Shown piece by piece: positions 12,775-24,485 of a stretch of DNA of 64,000 bases; the stretch's first letter is position 1; each line of letters begins with the position of its first letter. The DNA lies in assembly GCA_037576195.1 (NCBI GenBank), contig CM075103.1:15438001-15502000 (forward strand), in the 5' to 3' direction. The stretch comes from Phytoseiulus persimilis. Its lineage: Eukaryota; Arthropoda; Arachnida; Mesostigmata; Phytoseiidae. Made by a program: the position numbers and the translations under genes. The notes under the pieces are model-generated. The model did no database searches, was not told the origin of the DNA, and was given only the letters and a program-made list of their open reading frames with translations.

Positions 12775-14811
12775 ATGACCGAGGCTGCGAAACCATTTCA
12801 CACGTTAGACGGCGGAGAGAAAGTCGAAACTCGATACACGGCTCAAATCGACAAACTCCGGATAACTTTCGCATCAGGTGAATAAGTGAATTGGTTGAGC
12901 GTGACCTAAATAATCAATTCACCCGAGGAACGATGTGTCCGACGGATGCGTTTGCCATCGCTAGAGGGGAAATTTCGTGTTGCGTGCTCGGACCAACACT
13001 CAATTCACGATCGATGCTTGAGGCACCACTCCATATCGATCCGCAACCCAGTTCGCTGCAGTGGGAACCAGTCGACAGTGTTTTCCACAAAGACGTATTA
13101 TACTAAGCGGGTTTGGTTTTGATTCGCGCAGGGAGAACGATAAAGTTCCCAATGATCGAACTTATGCTGAAACAGCTCGGCAATCCAGGTTTCTTCCGAT
13201 CAGCTCTGATTAACAAACATAAAAAAAAACATCAACCGTATGGAGCCGTGTGTCTTATGGTCGTGAGAGTTCGAACGGCGATTCTTCAAACGGATCGCAG
13301 ATGAATTTTTATCCTCTGGATCTTCTGCTCCATCGTCCGTAAACCTTCCGTTCGTTCCAGGCCGCACCAGAAATATCAAATGGCGTGTTGAGCAACTGAA
13401 GCAGCTCGCGCGTTTTCTGGAGGAGAACCGCGATGCGATCATAGAGGCTCTGGATAAAGATCTGAAAAAGAGCAAGATGGAGAGTGTTCTGTTCGAGATA
13501 GAAGTCACGTTGAACGAAGTGAAGGGTGCCATCGCGGAAATACACGAATGGGTCAAACCCGAGCCAGCTGCGAAGAGCCCCATGACCGTGTTGGACACTC
13601 CGTACATTCACAGTGAACCATACGGAGTATGCCTGATCATGGGAGCGTGGAACTATCCGGTGAACCTGGCGATCTCCCCTGCGATCGGCGCAATCGCAGC
13701 GGGGAACGCGGTGGTTCTGAAACCGTCGGATCTTTCACCAGCGACGGCGACGCTCATGGAAAAACTCACCAACTACCTGGACTCTGAAATGTTCCTGGTG
13801 ATCAACGGCGGAGTTCCCGAAACAACGGAACTGTTGAAAGAGAAGTTCGATCACATTTTCTACACGGGTTCTGTCAACGTGGGAAAAATCGTCTATGACG
13901 CTGCACAGAAGCATCTGACACCCATCGTTCTCGAGCTGGGCGGGAAGTCGCCCGTCTACATCGACCCCAGCGCCGACTTGGAAATCTCTGTCAGGCGGAT
14001 ACTGTGGGGCAAGTGGATCAACGCCGGCCAGACTTGTGTAGCGCCAGATTACATTCTCTGCCCCGAACCCATCTACGATGAATTCGTTAGCATTTGCAAG
14101 ACGGTGGCTGTTGAGTTTTTCGGCAGCAATCCGAAGGAATCGAACGACTACGGTAGAATCGTCACGCCGCGTCATGCGAAGAGACTGGAAAGCCTTCTCC
14201 AGGACGTCGACATAGCTATCGGGGGCGAGGTGGATGCAAATAACCGGTACGTGGCTCCGACCATCCTTCAAAACGTCGGGAAAACGGACCCGATCATGCG
14301 AGAAGAAATATTCGGTCCGATACTACCAGTGCTCAAGATCAAAGACCTGAAAGAAGCAATCGAGTACATCAACTCCCGGGACAAGCCTCTAACGGCTTAC
14401 GTTTTCGCGAAAAGCAGTGGAGTCATCAAACGCTTCATCAGCGAAACAACATCGGGCTCGGTCTGCGTGAACGATACGATCATCCAGCTTTCACTCGACA
14501 CCCTCCCGTTCGGAGGAGTGGGGAACTCTGGTATCGGAAAGTACCACGGAAAGCACACTTTCGATTGCTACAGCAACAAGAAAGCCGTACTAGAGCGTTC
14601 CTTCAACCCGATCGGAGAGTTTTTGGGCAAGAAACGTTACCCACCGTACACGGACAGCGGACTGAAGCTCTTCCAACAACTCATGGCCAAGCGGTCAAAT
14701 CCTCTTGGATTCGCCTGCAAAGCCTTGCCTTACGCGATAGGAGCTGCTCTCGGTGTTGGCAGCGTTTTTCTCTATCAATATCTCTCGACGTATAATCAGC
14801 ACAGACAGTGA
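12775..14811 (+). CDS. ALDH3: ALDH3-type aldehyde dehydrogenase, membrane-anchored (copy 1)
   Basis: Class 3 aldehyde dehydrogenases oxidise medium and long-chain or aromatic aldehydes to acids with NAD(P)+. Two exons, 12775-12877 and 13361-14811, joined in phase 1 across a 483 nt intron, give 517 residues. The first exon supplies MTEAAKPFHTLDGG; the acceptor TTCGTTCCAG lies directly before the main exon. Visible catalytic features are the cofactor motif GAWNYP, the general-base glutamate in LELGGKSP (Glu226) and the nucleophile in NAGQTC (Cys260). The 34-residue gap between them matches the human class 3 enzymes. The C-terminus has a hydrophobic stretch (about residues 487-508, with PYAIGAALGVGSVFLYQYL), the tail anchor typical of the ALDH3A2/ALDH3B-like fatty aldehyde enzymes, so an endoplasmic-reticulum location is likely. 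AATAAA at 14917-14922. A close paralogue lies 3.3 kb downstream. Confidence 0.93.
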
Positions 14812-14916
14812 GATTCGCTGAGCAATTCCCTAATGAGTTTTTTTTTTCTCAATCGGGAGCTTTGATTACAAATGACTGTTGCGCCGGAAAGGCTGATGAC
14901 TCAAGGATAGAATTTA

Positions 14917-14922
14917 AATAAA
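14917..14922 (+). promoter_or_regulatory. Poly(A) signal of ALDH3 copy 1
   Basis: AATAAA about 105 nt beyond the stop codon of the first ALDH3 gene. Confidence 0.6.
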
Positions 14923-14954
14923 ATGTTGACACTGACTGTTCGATTTTCGTATTC

Positions 14955-15230
14955 TTATCCCTTATATAAGCTCCTCGTCGAGGGCGAGATCGCAGAAAAC
15001 TTCTCACTCTTGGGATAAGATGACTTGTCTCGATAAAAGAGTATCCCGAGAGGATTTTTCCCCAACGGGAGCGGCTCTTCACGTTTTGCAGTGACGGCGC
15101 TCGCTGGCGAGGAAGCCGCATCAGCAAAAATCACAAGTCCCATCGCTGTCAATAATCCCAGCGAAAGAAGTGGCGAATCTTCGAAAACACACTTGAGAAT
15201 CCCTTCATGAGCCAGTGGTTCCAGCTCCAC
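14955..15230 (-). CDS. Possible small secreted or membrane protein (91 residues), weak
   Basis: A minus-strand frame opens with ATG at 15230 and ends at 14955. It has a hydrophobic core (LLSLGLLTAMGLVIFADAA) followed by a polar tail with a dibasic AKREE and several Tyr/Ser-rich pieces, so it could be a signal peptide plus short mature peptide. There is no AATAAA close behind it and no homologue I recognise. The hydrophobic segment does not start right after the ATG, so a spliced start or pure chance are both possible. It would be convergent with ALDH3 copy 1 and would start a few hundred bases upstream of, and diverge from, Atg5. Confidence 0.2.
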   Translation of the reverse strand: MELEPLAHEGILKCVFEDSPLLSLGLLTAMGLVIFADAASSPASAVTAKREEPLPLGKNPLGILFYRDKSSYPKSEKFSAISPSTRSLYKG

Positions 15231-15568
15231 ACGTTCGGACTAATGACGGTTCAATATCCCTGAAAAGCCCCACTCATCGAATCAGATAAACTGCTGTCTC
15301 CCCGGAACTTGCTAGAAAGGTGTGTTTGGAAGGGATACAGTTCTATACATACTCTGATTCAGAGACACCTAGTTCGTCACACATGGTCACTGTTTTTGTT
15401 TTTCCGCTGCAAGCACCTCGTGATGGACTCGGGGTTGACTCTGTTTCCGAATCTTCAGTTCTTGATAACATATTCGGTCCTTACTTCAGTCACCCCTCAC
15501 TCAATCCGTCTCTCCCATGAACATTCCGAAACTCTCAGGGTTCCTTTCGAATTGAATTCTCTCCGCAG

Positions 15569-16820
15569 ATGTCCGAGGACCGCGATGTGATCGAGGCGAT
15601 TTGGTCAGGCAGCGTTCCTGGCTGTTTCAAACTCGCTTCTCATGAATGCACGTCACTCCAGAATCCAGAACCTTTTTTCCTGATGCTTCCTCGGATATCA
15701 TACTTCCCGCTGCTATGGGAGAAGGTTCGTTATGCCCATAAAGACGCGGTACAACGAATTGAAAGGAACCACCGCATTATCAGTACCAAAGCCGTGGACG
15801 ATACGGGGATCGAATTCTTCAACCTTGAAGCACGGAGTTGCTCCGAGCTTCCGTCCAGACTTCTGTATGCACGATGCAGTGGCTGATGGAATCTTCGCTT
15901 GCCAGGTTCAGCGGCATTTCGCTCGATTCGTATCAGAGGAAAGTCGTTCATCTCCGATCTGGTTGGAATACAATCTCACACCGCTTCGTTGGCAATACCC
16001 GATTGGGCTCTTGTTTGATCTCCTGGCGAAAGATGCCGCGTTGCCGTGGAATATCACGGTTCATTTCAACGATTTTCCGGCGAAAGAAGTATTGGAATGC
16101 CCCAATCGGCAGGTACGACACACAGCGATACGCGTCCCTGATTCTGTCCAGTCATGGACACTCTGGCTCAACTCATCCACCGCACTACCCTGAAATGAGT
16201 GGAGGAATGAGGGAAACACTTTTCGCTCGTTGCAGGTCGCGGAAGCGCAGTTCATGAACAGTCTCAAGGAGGCGGATTTCCTGAAAACGCGGAAAAAAGT
16301 CATGAATACCATGAAACAAGGCGAACAACGACAGATGGCTGCAGCTCTGCACAGCCTGAGGGTAATCCCCGAGTCTCCGCATTTCTCTCTTCCTCGAGTG
16401 ATCCAAGTTACCAGATTTCCAGCTCCCTTCCGTATTGTTGTTTCCTTCGTAAGTCCCATTGAATAAGCACATGGGGGGTCGCGGGTAATTCAGAGTGCCG
16501 TGTTCTTACAGACTGAAAACTTCTGGGCCGTGAACCGGAAGCTGATGTTCACCGGAGAGCCATGGAAACACGTTCCCCTGCGAATTTTCCTTGCGGAGAA
16601 CTGTCGTCAACTCCAGAGACTGGTCGGTATTAGCAACGCCGAAAATGAGCCGCTGACTCTTCGTGAGGTTTTACACGATTGGATAAAGGATTTCTCGGAG
16701 GAAAAGCACGAAGTTATTCTCCATGGCGTTCCGGCTCCACTGGAAGCTCCCCTTCAGTGGTTGGGAGTCAATATGAGTTACGCTGACAATTTCCTTTATA
16801 TTGTCGTGAGGTCAAAATAA
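15569..16820 (+). CDS. Atg5: Autophagy protein 5 (Atg5)
   Basis: Atg5 is conjugated to Atg12 and, with Atg16, forms the E3-like complex that lipidates Atg8/LC3 at the growing autophagosome membrane. Four exons, 15569-15724, 15906-16112, 16236-16361 and 16512-16820, code for 265 residues (human about 275). Recognisable blocks in order: start [12 protein letters not shown] with [14 protein letters not shown] (UblA domain), the very conserved [16 protein letters not shown] and [10 protein letters not shown], the linker SLKEADFL, then [10 protein letters not shown] (helical part) and the end ETPLQWL-like [16 protein letters not shown] (UblB). The conserved lysine of the KEAD motif, the Atg12 acceptor in the family, is Lys132 here. 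A CTCCGCAG acceptor sits immediately before the ATG, so the 5' leader is probably spliced. The gene lies between two ALDH3 paralogues on the same strand. No break was seen, so it should be functional. Confidence 0.95.
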
Positions 16821-18098
16821 CGCACAAATTATGCCCTGTGAACGATTGTACATAGGACTATATCCAATGATGAATAATATTATGTCGGTTATGTGATACT
16901 GAGATATCTCTCTGTTCTGAGAGACCTCCTGTTTTCGAAGCCTTTCTCCAGGACTTTTCGGTGCGTTTTCCCCCTCGATCCAAGAAGATAAAGAGTGGTG
17001 CTCTCGAAGGGACTGGATCTTCGTTGAAAGAGTCGTATCTACCAAGGTGATGAATTCCAGGGGTCTTTTTTCCGCATATGCGTACAGAGGGCCGATCTCA
17101 TACTCTTCGGAGGCTTCACCCAACTCAGCAATTATTTTGTTCCGAGTGCTGGCATGACATAGTTCCCTACGCGCTGAGGGAACAGATCGAAATCGGAATT
17201 CTCTGAATTTTCGGTTCGAAGACATATGGTAGCGCAAATGTCGCGTTCTCACCTCATCACATCAGCAGAAACTACACTTTTGTTTCGATTGGGGAACGCT
17301 CGGTCAAACAGCTCATCAATGATCAACTGGTCGATCCGGGCTCTGCGGAAGCGCGATCTCCATCATGGAATGTAACTGTCGAAGGTGCATCTTCATCTAT
17401 TCGTACATCGGTATAGCTCGGGTTCTATGTCCAACGGTTCCCACTCCCCGGAACTGTGACCAGCGGCTGCAGAGGTTCCCACTCGTCGGAGCGCTCGTGA
17501 GAGTTTTCCTTCGATTCATGCTCGGCTCGAGACCAGGACGCGCGGAAATATTCGAGCATCGGAATCAATGCTTCGATCTTGACCGGTGATCCGTCAGGCG
17601 GTTAACGATAAGCAAGCCAAACGCAACAAGATCAGAAATCGAAGCTCTCGTAAGGGCGCGCTTGGCATGACAGCGCTTGCTTTCTCAGAGGCCCTCAACA
17701 TCATATCGGTCTCCATATCTCGAAAATCTCTGAGTCTGAGAAGTTAGGGAGCGTGGGGCGGAAAATCAACGTCGAGAAGGGAAATTGAAACATCCGCTCT
17801 CGGCTCACCGATGCGCTGGTATCGCTCCAGCCACCGCTTCCATTCCTGAACTAGAGATTCTTGGCAGCTCACAACCCCTCGGGTGGAAACCCACCCTCGT
17901 CGTGCTGAAATTCAAGGCAGACGTCGAGTCGCTGCTCGCGGAGTGCCGAGTTGGATAACCCCGAAATTCCGTCACAAAGGCTCGATACGCTCGAGTGGCT
18001 CACAGACCGCGAGCTTCAAGTAAATTCCGTCCGGAGTGATCAGTGCTGCTGAGAAAAGACTCCGAGTCCCACAGCGCAGCTCCGAGCTGAATCTTGCG
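16821..18098. other. Intergenic region between Atg5 and ALDH3 copy 2
   Basis: No canonical AATAAA closely follows Atg5; AATAAT occurs near 16873. No coding or repeat feature is supported in the remainder. The promoter of ALDH3 copy 2 is expected near the right end. Confidence 0.4.
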
Positions 18099-19777
18099 AT
18101 GTCTGAACCCGTGGTCCCTTTTCACACCCTTGGGGGCGGCGAGAAAGTTCACACGAAGTACACGGATCGCCTCGAGCGACTTCGAGAAACGTTCTCTTCA
18201 GGTGAGAGACTGCGCTCTAACATCAAATCCGGAGGCTTTTTTGCGAGTATGAGCGAATTCGGTCCGTTTCCTTCATGCATGCAATGCAAGCAGACCCAAA
18301 CAGAGGTCCTGAGAATGCTTGAATTCACCTCAGAAGCTTTGCTTCAGGCAAGACGAAGAGCGTCAAATGGCGCATCCAGCAGCTGAACAACATGAAGCGC
18401 TTCCTGGAAGAGCACCGTCAAGCTTTCAAGAACTGCATGAAGAAGGATCTGAATAAAACCACCATGGAAGCCGATCTTTTCGAGGTTGAATTCGTCATCA
18501 ACGAGATCCGTGGAGCCCTTCAGGAAATTCACGAGTGGGTCAAGCCCGAACCGATTGCTCGTAACACGCTCTCTATCATGGACACCCTGTACATGTGGAA
18601 TGAGCCTTACGGCGTCTGCTTGGTGATGGGGGCCTGGAACTACCCGGTCATGCTGACCATGGGCCCGGGAGTAGGAGCAATCGCTGCCGGGAATGCCGTG
18701 GTTTTCAAACCCTCGGATCTCTCTCCTGAGACTGCGGCTCTCATGGGGAAGATGTCGGACTACATGGATCCTGACGCGTTCCTGATCATTCCTGGCGGGA
18801 TACCCGAGACCGCCGAGCTCCTGAAGGAGGAATTCGATCACATATTCTACACAGGCTCGATCAACGGCGGCAAGATCGTTCATGCAGCCGCTCAGAAATA
18901 TCTCACACCGCTCGTCCTTGAACTTGGAGGCAAAAGTCCGGTGTACATGGACAGCGACGTCGACTTGGAGGTCGCCACCAGAAGACTCCTCTGGGGCAAG
19001 TTTGTGAATGCCGGTCAGACGTGTGTCGGACCCGATCATGTTTTCGTGCCGGAAAAAATCTATGAGGATTTCATCGAGACTTGCAAGCGTGTCGTGAAGG
19101 AGTTCTACGGCGATTACCCCGAAAAATCTCCGGATTTCGGTCGGATCGTCACTCCGAGGCACGCGAAGCGTCTCCAGAGTCTCCTCCATGGAACCAATGT
19201 GGTTTTCGGGGGAGAAGTCGACGTCGAGTCCTGCTACGTGGCGCCGACCTTGCTGAGAGACGTTAGGATGTCGGATCCCATCATGGCAGAGGAGATCTTC
19301 GGTCCGATACTCCCCGTTGTCAAGGTCAAGGATCCTTCAGAAGCAATTGCCCTGATCAATGCCCGCGACAAACCCCTTACAGCATACGTTTTCAGTCGCG
19401 ATCAGAAGGTGATCGATCGATTCGTGGAGCAAACATCTTCAGGATCCATGTGCGCAAATGATGTTCTGGTGATGCTAACCATCGACTCCGTACCGTTCGG
19501 TGGAGTCGGACCTTCGGGGATTGGCCGCTACCACGGAAAGCATTCTTTCGATTGCTTCAGCAACAAGAAGCCTGTGATGGTGAGGGACTTCAATCCCATC
19601 GGGGAATACCTCGGCAAATTCCGCTACCCTCCCCAGAGTGCGATGGGGATCGAAATTTTCCGTCAGCTCATGTGGAAGAGACCGAACCCTTTCAACTTCG
19701 TGATGAGGGGAGCGCCTTACCTCGTTGGCAGTGTCGTCGGGGTCGGAGCAACTTTGGTGTATCAGATGATGGGCTGA
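18099..19777 (+). CDS. ALDH3: ALDH3-type aldehyde dehydrogenase, membrane-anchored (copy 2)
   Basis: Two exons, 18099-18201 and 18348-19777, joined across a 146 nt intron in exactly the same position and phase as in copy 1, give 510 residues. The first exon has the same length (103 nt) in both copies and codes here for MSEPVVPFHTLGGG. Catalytic landmarks: GAWNYP, LELGGKSP (Glu226) and NAGQTC (Cys260), numbering identical to copy 1. The C-terminal hydrophobic segment APYLVGSVVGVGATLVYQMM is the predicted tail anchor but ends sooner than in copy 1, which has a longer polar tail. The two proteins look clearly alike over their whole length, so this is a tandem duplication with Atg5 caught between, or inserted between, the copies. 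AATAAA at 19914-19919 and 19924-19929. Confidence 0.93.
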
Positions 19778-19913
19778 AAGCGGCGTGGCGTTTCGCCTGG
19801 TCGGGGTGGTTTTGCGTTGGGCGATGCTTTCTGGTCTTGCTCCTGGAAGGGTCTCGATCGACTGGAACTTCCGCTAAGAATACAGGAACAGAGCGAGGAT
19901 ATCTGTGGGAGTT

Positions 19914-19929
19914 AATAAATCTGAATAAA
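19914..19929 (+). promoter_or_regulatory. Two poly(A) signals of ALDH3 copy 2
   Basis: AATAAA occurs twice, ten bases apart, about 140 nt after the stop codon. Confidence 0.65.
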
Positions 19930-21533
19930 AAAAATCAGGTTCTGTATGTTTGTTTCGCCCCGAAGGGGGGCTCGACAGATTTCTCGATGTCTCCTGTCTC
20001 CTCAAGGTCTGCGTGTAGTTCTCCAGAGCTTCACACCACTCCTGACTTGACTGAACCCCAGGTGACCAAGATAATCGAGGGCAGATTATCACGGAAATTC
20101 AAGATCCGTCTGTTTGCTGTATATGGTCTTCCATTCGATTGATCGGATTTAACCGATGATGAAAAACGTATTCCTGAAGATTTGAGTTGTCGAAGTCCGC
20201 ATTCTGTCACAATGATTGATTTGAAACTCTATATTCCAGAGCAAAGTAGTCCCAATAAGCCGTAAAGAGCTATTCTTTCAGAATGCTGTGCTCTCGTGTC
20301 AAGACCAGCTCCCGATCCGGCGACTGTCGACCAAACTGTCGAATCCATCTCTCCCCTCGAACAATAAGTAAGAATCGCGAAACAGCGAACTCGATAGTTG
20401 CTCCGTTGGAAGAAAAGATCAGGATAGGGGAAAGACGTCCGGATTTCGCTCAGAGATTTTTCCAGGGTTTTGGGAATGAGCGAGTTTAGATCTGATTTCC
20501 GGACTCGGTCATGAAAGAGCGGTCTGGCCGGCAATGTCCTCGTAACCACAACTCTGAAGCCCGAGTTTCGATCTGGATCGAACTTCGCGGGCGAGCAGAA
20601 GTTACTCAGGGCTACTTTTTGAGCTAAGCCGTTCTTGGCAGGCCAAGAAAAGTTTGAAAACATGCGATCTGATTGTGTGGAATAAGTGTGGACCTAAGTG
20701 ACGGGCAGAGTTCCAACATACGCGGGGCTGTCAAAGGCACGACACAGAATCTGACAGGAAAAACGTGTGGAGTTTTTGGGGCCAGACGTTCTGACATCTG
20801 AGCAGAGCTCCACTGAGAACCCGATGCCAATCTTGGTAGAATTCCTCACAGTGAGCCAGAGTGTACTGTTGAACCCACCGCAGCCGCATCTCCAGAGGAG
20901 AACCTTTGGTCTGGAGCGGCAGCCCGAATATTCCGCTCCTGTGCTGCCTCTTCAACGGAGACGGGAACATGAAACGACCCCACTTCGAGTGAACTGCATT
21001 TCTGCAATGGCGCTGACCCAATGAAGAGGTGGGAGACGTATCTCCAAGCCAGAAACTGACAGATCGTGTCCGCTCGCGGGTATGACCAGGATATAAATCC
21101 CAACCATGAGATGCACCGTCCCGCTCCATGCTGTGAAGTCCTCCCGTTAGTTCACGAGCCGCTCCCATTTACCCATTGAGGCGCTTCCACTTCTTCGTTG
21201 AGCTTCCTCAGGGCCCGGTGCTTCACGTGAGAATGAAAGTTAGAATTAGAGTTGAGAGAGGCCATTCGGGGTTTTGAAGGCAGTTTCTCTGTGAGCTAAT
21301 CCGTGGGATTTGCGAGAAGGAAGCTGCAAGTCCGATAGAGGAGGATGAAACCTCCTCATTGTTCTTAACTACGATTCTTAGAGATGTACCGCGAGTCGTC
21401 GCCCCTCGCCGAAGCGGTGCGTGGGCGATCCCTATTCGCTGGTCTTTCCACAATCGCCGATACAGCCTTACCCTCTCTGCTTCTTCACCTGTTTGATCGC
21501 CGCGTTCACTCGGACTCAAGCAGCTCCGCCACG
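19930..21533. other. Intergenic region, nothing supported
   Basis: Open frames on both strands overlap without motifs. The stretch before 21534 should hold the promoter of the P450 gene. Confidence 0.4.
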
Positions 21534-24032
21534 ATGTTGACAGGTATTTCGAGAATGAGACGGAAACAGTTCTGAATGTATTCCAGCCAGTTTTTAACAC
21601 CTCCTCAGGCTCCATACTGAGTTCACTCACTGGAGGCTACGGAACGGATGCTTCCGAAGACCGTTGATTCCAGCTGTCGTTGGACCCCAACCTCGATACT
21701 CAACTGATGTGAAACTTTTCGCCTCCATTTCAGTCATTGAATGGATTCTGACAGCTGCGTTGATGGTGCTGCTCTCGAGATGGTGGACTTATCTGAGACA
21801 TCGAGAAATGCTCAAAAACATGCCCGGTATCATACCAAGCATCTTACCCTGGCTGAATCCGGTCTTCACTTATCTGAACCTGCGGCGTTTCAGACAAGGG
21901 GGAGACATGAGTACCGGTGGGTCGTTTATGTTCTATATTTTTCGCTCATTTGCTCGAATTATTCATGATCAGCTCTTTCTCTCCAGCGTTCTTCAATTAC
22001 CGGCACACACTCTTCACCAAATACCGTGACGAAGGGATTTTCCAAATTTGGTGCGCCCACGATGGAGGACCTCTTGTAGCGGTATTCCGAGCGGACCTCC
22101 TCGAAGAAGTTCTCAAGTCGCCGAGTTTCGCCACAAAAGCTATCGGATACGATCTGCTCGAAGATTGGCTTGGCAAGGGCCTTTTGACAAGGTACAAGGA
22201 TCGCTCCTTATCTAATGACGGGGCGATTTCGTATTTCAGCGAAATTCGCTCTATCTGAAAAGCAACCCGGGCTTCCGGAATCGTAAAGTGGCAACGATGA
22301 CTGGTCGGAACTGTTGAATCGGTCGTCGGTTCCACTCATGGTAGACTTAGCACCACTCTGATTGCAACAACAACAAGTTGTTTGCTCTCGCCATTTCGGT
22401 CGCGAAAGAGAAATAGTATAGTCATGCTCTGTGGTTGTCCGCATTCGATACTCTTCTGGTGATCAAACTCGACGTCATAACCCGGATGGGCTGAGATGAT
22501 TCAGCTAATTCTACTCTCCTTCACAGCAATGGCTCCCAATGGAAAACACAGAGGAGAATGCTCACACCATCGTTCCACTTCGCCATTCTGAATGAATATG
22601 TAAGCGTGATGAACAGCCACTCTCTGGGAGCCGTGAAACAAATGAGAGAGTCCGATGGGAAACTTCTGAAAAATGTTGAACTCAGCGAATGGGCCACCGA
22701 TTGTACGATGGCTGTACTCCTGGAAACCGTCATGGGCTTAGAACTCGGTGATCCGGAATGCGCCAATAGCAGAGAGTACATCAATGCTCTGATTGAGTAT
22801 GGACGGTTGCAGAAGATTCTTCTCAAAAATATTATTCCGATTCATATGTATGTCGGATAAGCTCACCGAATCATGCGCACTGGAATCTTGCAGCACGACT
22901 CATCTCTTCGCCACGCGGTTCGTGAAACCATGGAATCGGTGGGATTTCTGTTACTATCATCTACCCGAAGGGAAACGTTACTTGACGGCTGTTGCCAGCC
23001 TTCACGCATTCAGTGAGAGGGTGAGGAGATTCGATTCAAATTGCTCGTGCGTGCTCCCGAATGGCTGGCGTACGTTCCTTCCAACTTCAGGCTAATACGA
23101 ACAACGAAAACCACTGCAGGTGATCGCCAAGAAGATAAAAGACTTTACTGCTGATCCTTCGCTGATGACAGCTCGACGTGGTGAGAAACAGTCGTTCATG
23201 GACATGCTCGTTTCCATGCACCTGCAAGAAGGAAAGATTTCTGTTCAAGAAATGAAGGAACAAGTTGCTACGTTCATGTTCGCGGTCAGTGCGCAAACCT
23301 TTATGAACCATTCCGAATGCGAACCCCGCATGGGACGGAAACGCTCATTTGGACTCTGTCATCGTCTAGGGGCATGATACGACCGGCTGGGCTATGGCGT
23401 GGTCTCTGTACCAACTCGGCATTTTCCGTGACGTGCAAGCTAAAGTTCATGAAGAAATCGACATGGTTTTCCGCGGAGATATGACACGTCACACGACGGA
23501 GGACGACCTCAAGGAACTTACCTATTTCGACCGAGTTTTGAAGGAATGCCAGAGGCTGAACGGCTCCGTGCCATCGGTGTCCCGGAAGTGTACCGTAGAC
23601 GGTGCAACTCTAGGCAAGTTGAGACCCGCATTTCTTGGATTCGCTCGACACAGCCATGACGCTGAATGGGAACTGGTCTCAATGTCGTTTGCAGGCGAAT
23701 ACCGGATACCAAAAGGTGCGACGGTCGCCGTCGCTTTGCGCTACCTCCATCGGGACCCAGATGTATTCCCCCAGCCGGAGAAGTTCGACCCAGACCGATT
23801 CTTGCCCGAGAACTTCCGCGGTTGCCATCCTTATTCGTATATCCCGTTCTCGGCAGGAGCCAGGAACTGCATCGGCCAACGCTTCGCTATACAAGAGCTG
23901 AAGATCTCATTGGTGAACATTCTGAGGAATTTCCAAATAGTGAGCAGCAAGCCCTTGAGTGAGATCAAGCTGGCCGGTGAACTGATCCTTAGGGCAAAGA
24001 ATGGTCTTCATGTTGATTTCATACCGCGATGA
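21534..24032 (+). CDS. Cytochrome P450, CYP4 clan
   Basis: A microsomal haem monooxygenase of the CYP4 clan, which hydroxylates fatty acids, hormones or xenobiotics. Eight exons fit in frame: 21534-21543, 21734-21916, 21987-22191, 22527-22847, 22894-23020, 23120-23284, 23370-23613, 23695-24032, giving 530 residues, normal for CYP4. In order: N-terminal membrane anchor (MLTVIEWILTAALMVLL), the C-helix WKTQRRMLTPSFHF, the FVKPW region, oxygen-binding I-helix AGHDTT (337-342, with Ala where CYP4 usually has Glu), K-helix ECQR (396-399), FDPDRF, and the haem loop PFSAGARNCIGQRFA with Cys477. The start exon is only 10 nt and is inferred: ATG TTG ACA G joins the next exon in phase. The last intron uses a GC donor (TAG|GCAAGT) and is 81 nt with no in-frame stop, so an unspliced reading would add 27 residues just before GEYRIPKG. 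AATAAA lies 9 nt after the stop. Confidence 0.92.
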
Positions 24033-24040
24033 TAAAGTCA

Positions 24041-24046
24041 AATAAA
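24041..24046 (+). promoter_or_regulatory. Poly(A) signal of the P450
   Basis: AATAAA beginning nine bases after the TGA stop, implying a very short 3' untranslated region. Confidence 0.65.
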
Positions 24047-24339
24047 AGGCACAGCCGAATGAGGGTTGACATTGCGTCTTGAAAGGAATTGAGAGCCACT
24101 TGTATGGGATAGCCTAAAAATGGAGGAACTTTTTTGCCCAGATGGTGGGCTCCGATCGCTTCTGTGGGTTTGTGTCCTAAGTGAAACATCCAGGATCCCA
24201 CGGCACCAACCGACTTGAAAACCCGTTGCCGATCGCCCGCCGCACATTTCTGATCGTTTCCCTCGCTTTCAATGTCCCGTGTTCCCAATGCCTAACTACT
24301 GTCGGCTCCGTCCAAACTCGTAGCAGACAATCTCTCGGT

Positions 24340-24485
24340 GTTTGGCTGAATCATGACCATGATCATGATTGGAATCAGAATCGCCAAAATAATAATCACG
24401 TCTGTGATTATAATAAAAATCATAGCCCCCCCCCCCCTCCCCCCCCCTGTGATTTTGTCGTAATCATATCCATAATCATGGAATT
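24340..24485. repeat. Low-complexity ATCATG/AAT tract with central poly(C)
   Basis: Words such as CATGATCATGATTGG and AATAATAATCACG run up to a poly(C) block (about 24426-24449), after which AT-rich words resume in roughly inverted form (GTGATTTTGTCGTAATCAT). The two flanks can pair imperfectly with the C-run as loop. No coding role. Confidence 0.6.

Noticed and set aside
13735-14271. 178-codon minus-strand frame
   Set aside because: It is the antisense shadow of the ALDH3 copy 1 coding exon.
18344-19189. 281-codon minus-strand frame
   Set aside because: Antisense shadow of the ALDH3 copy 2 coding exon, produced by its codon bias.
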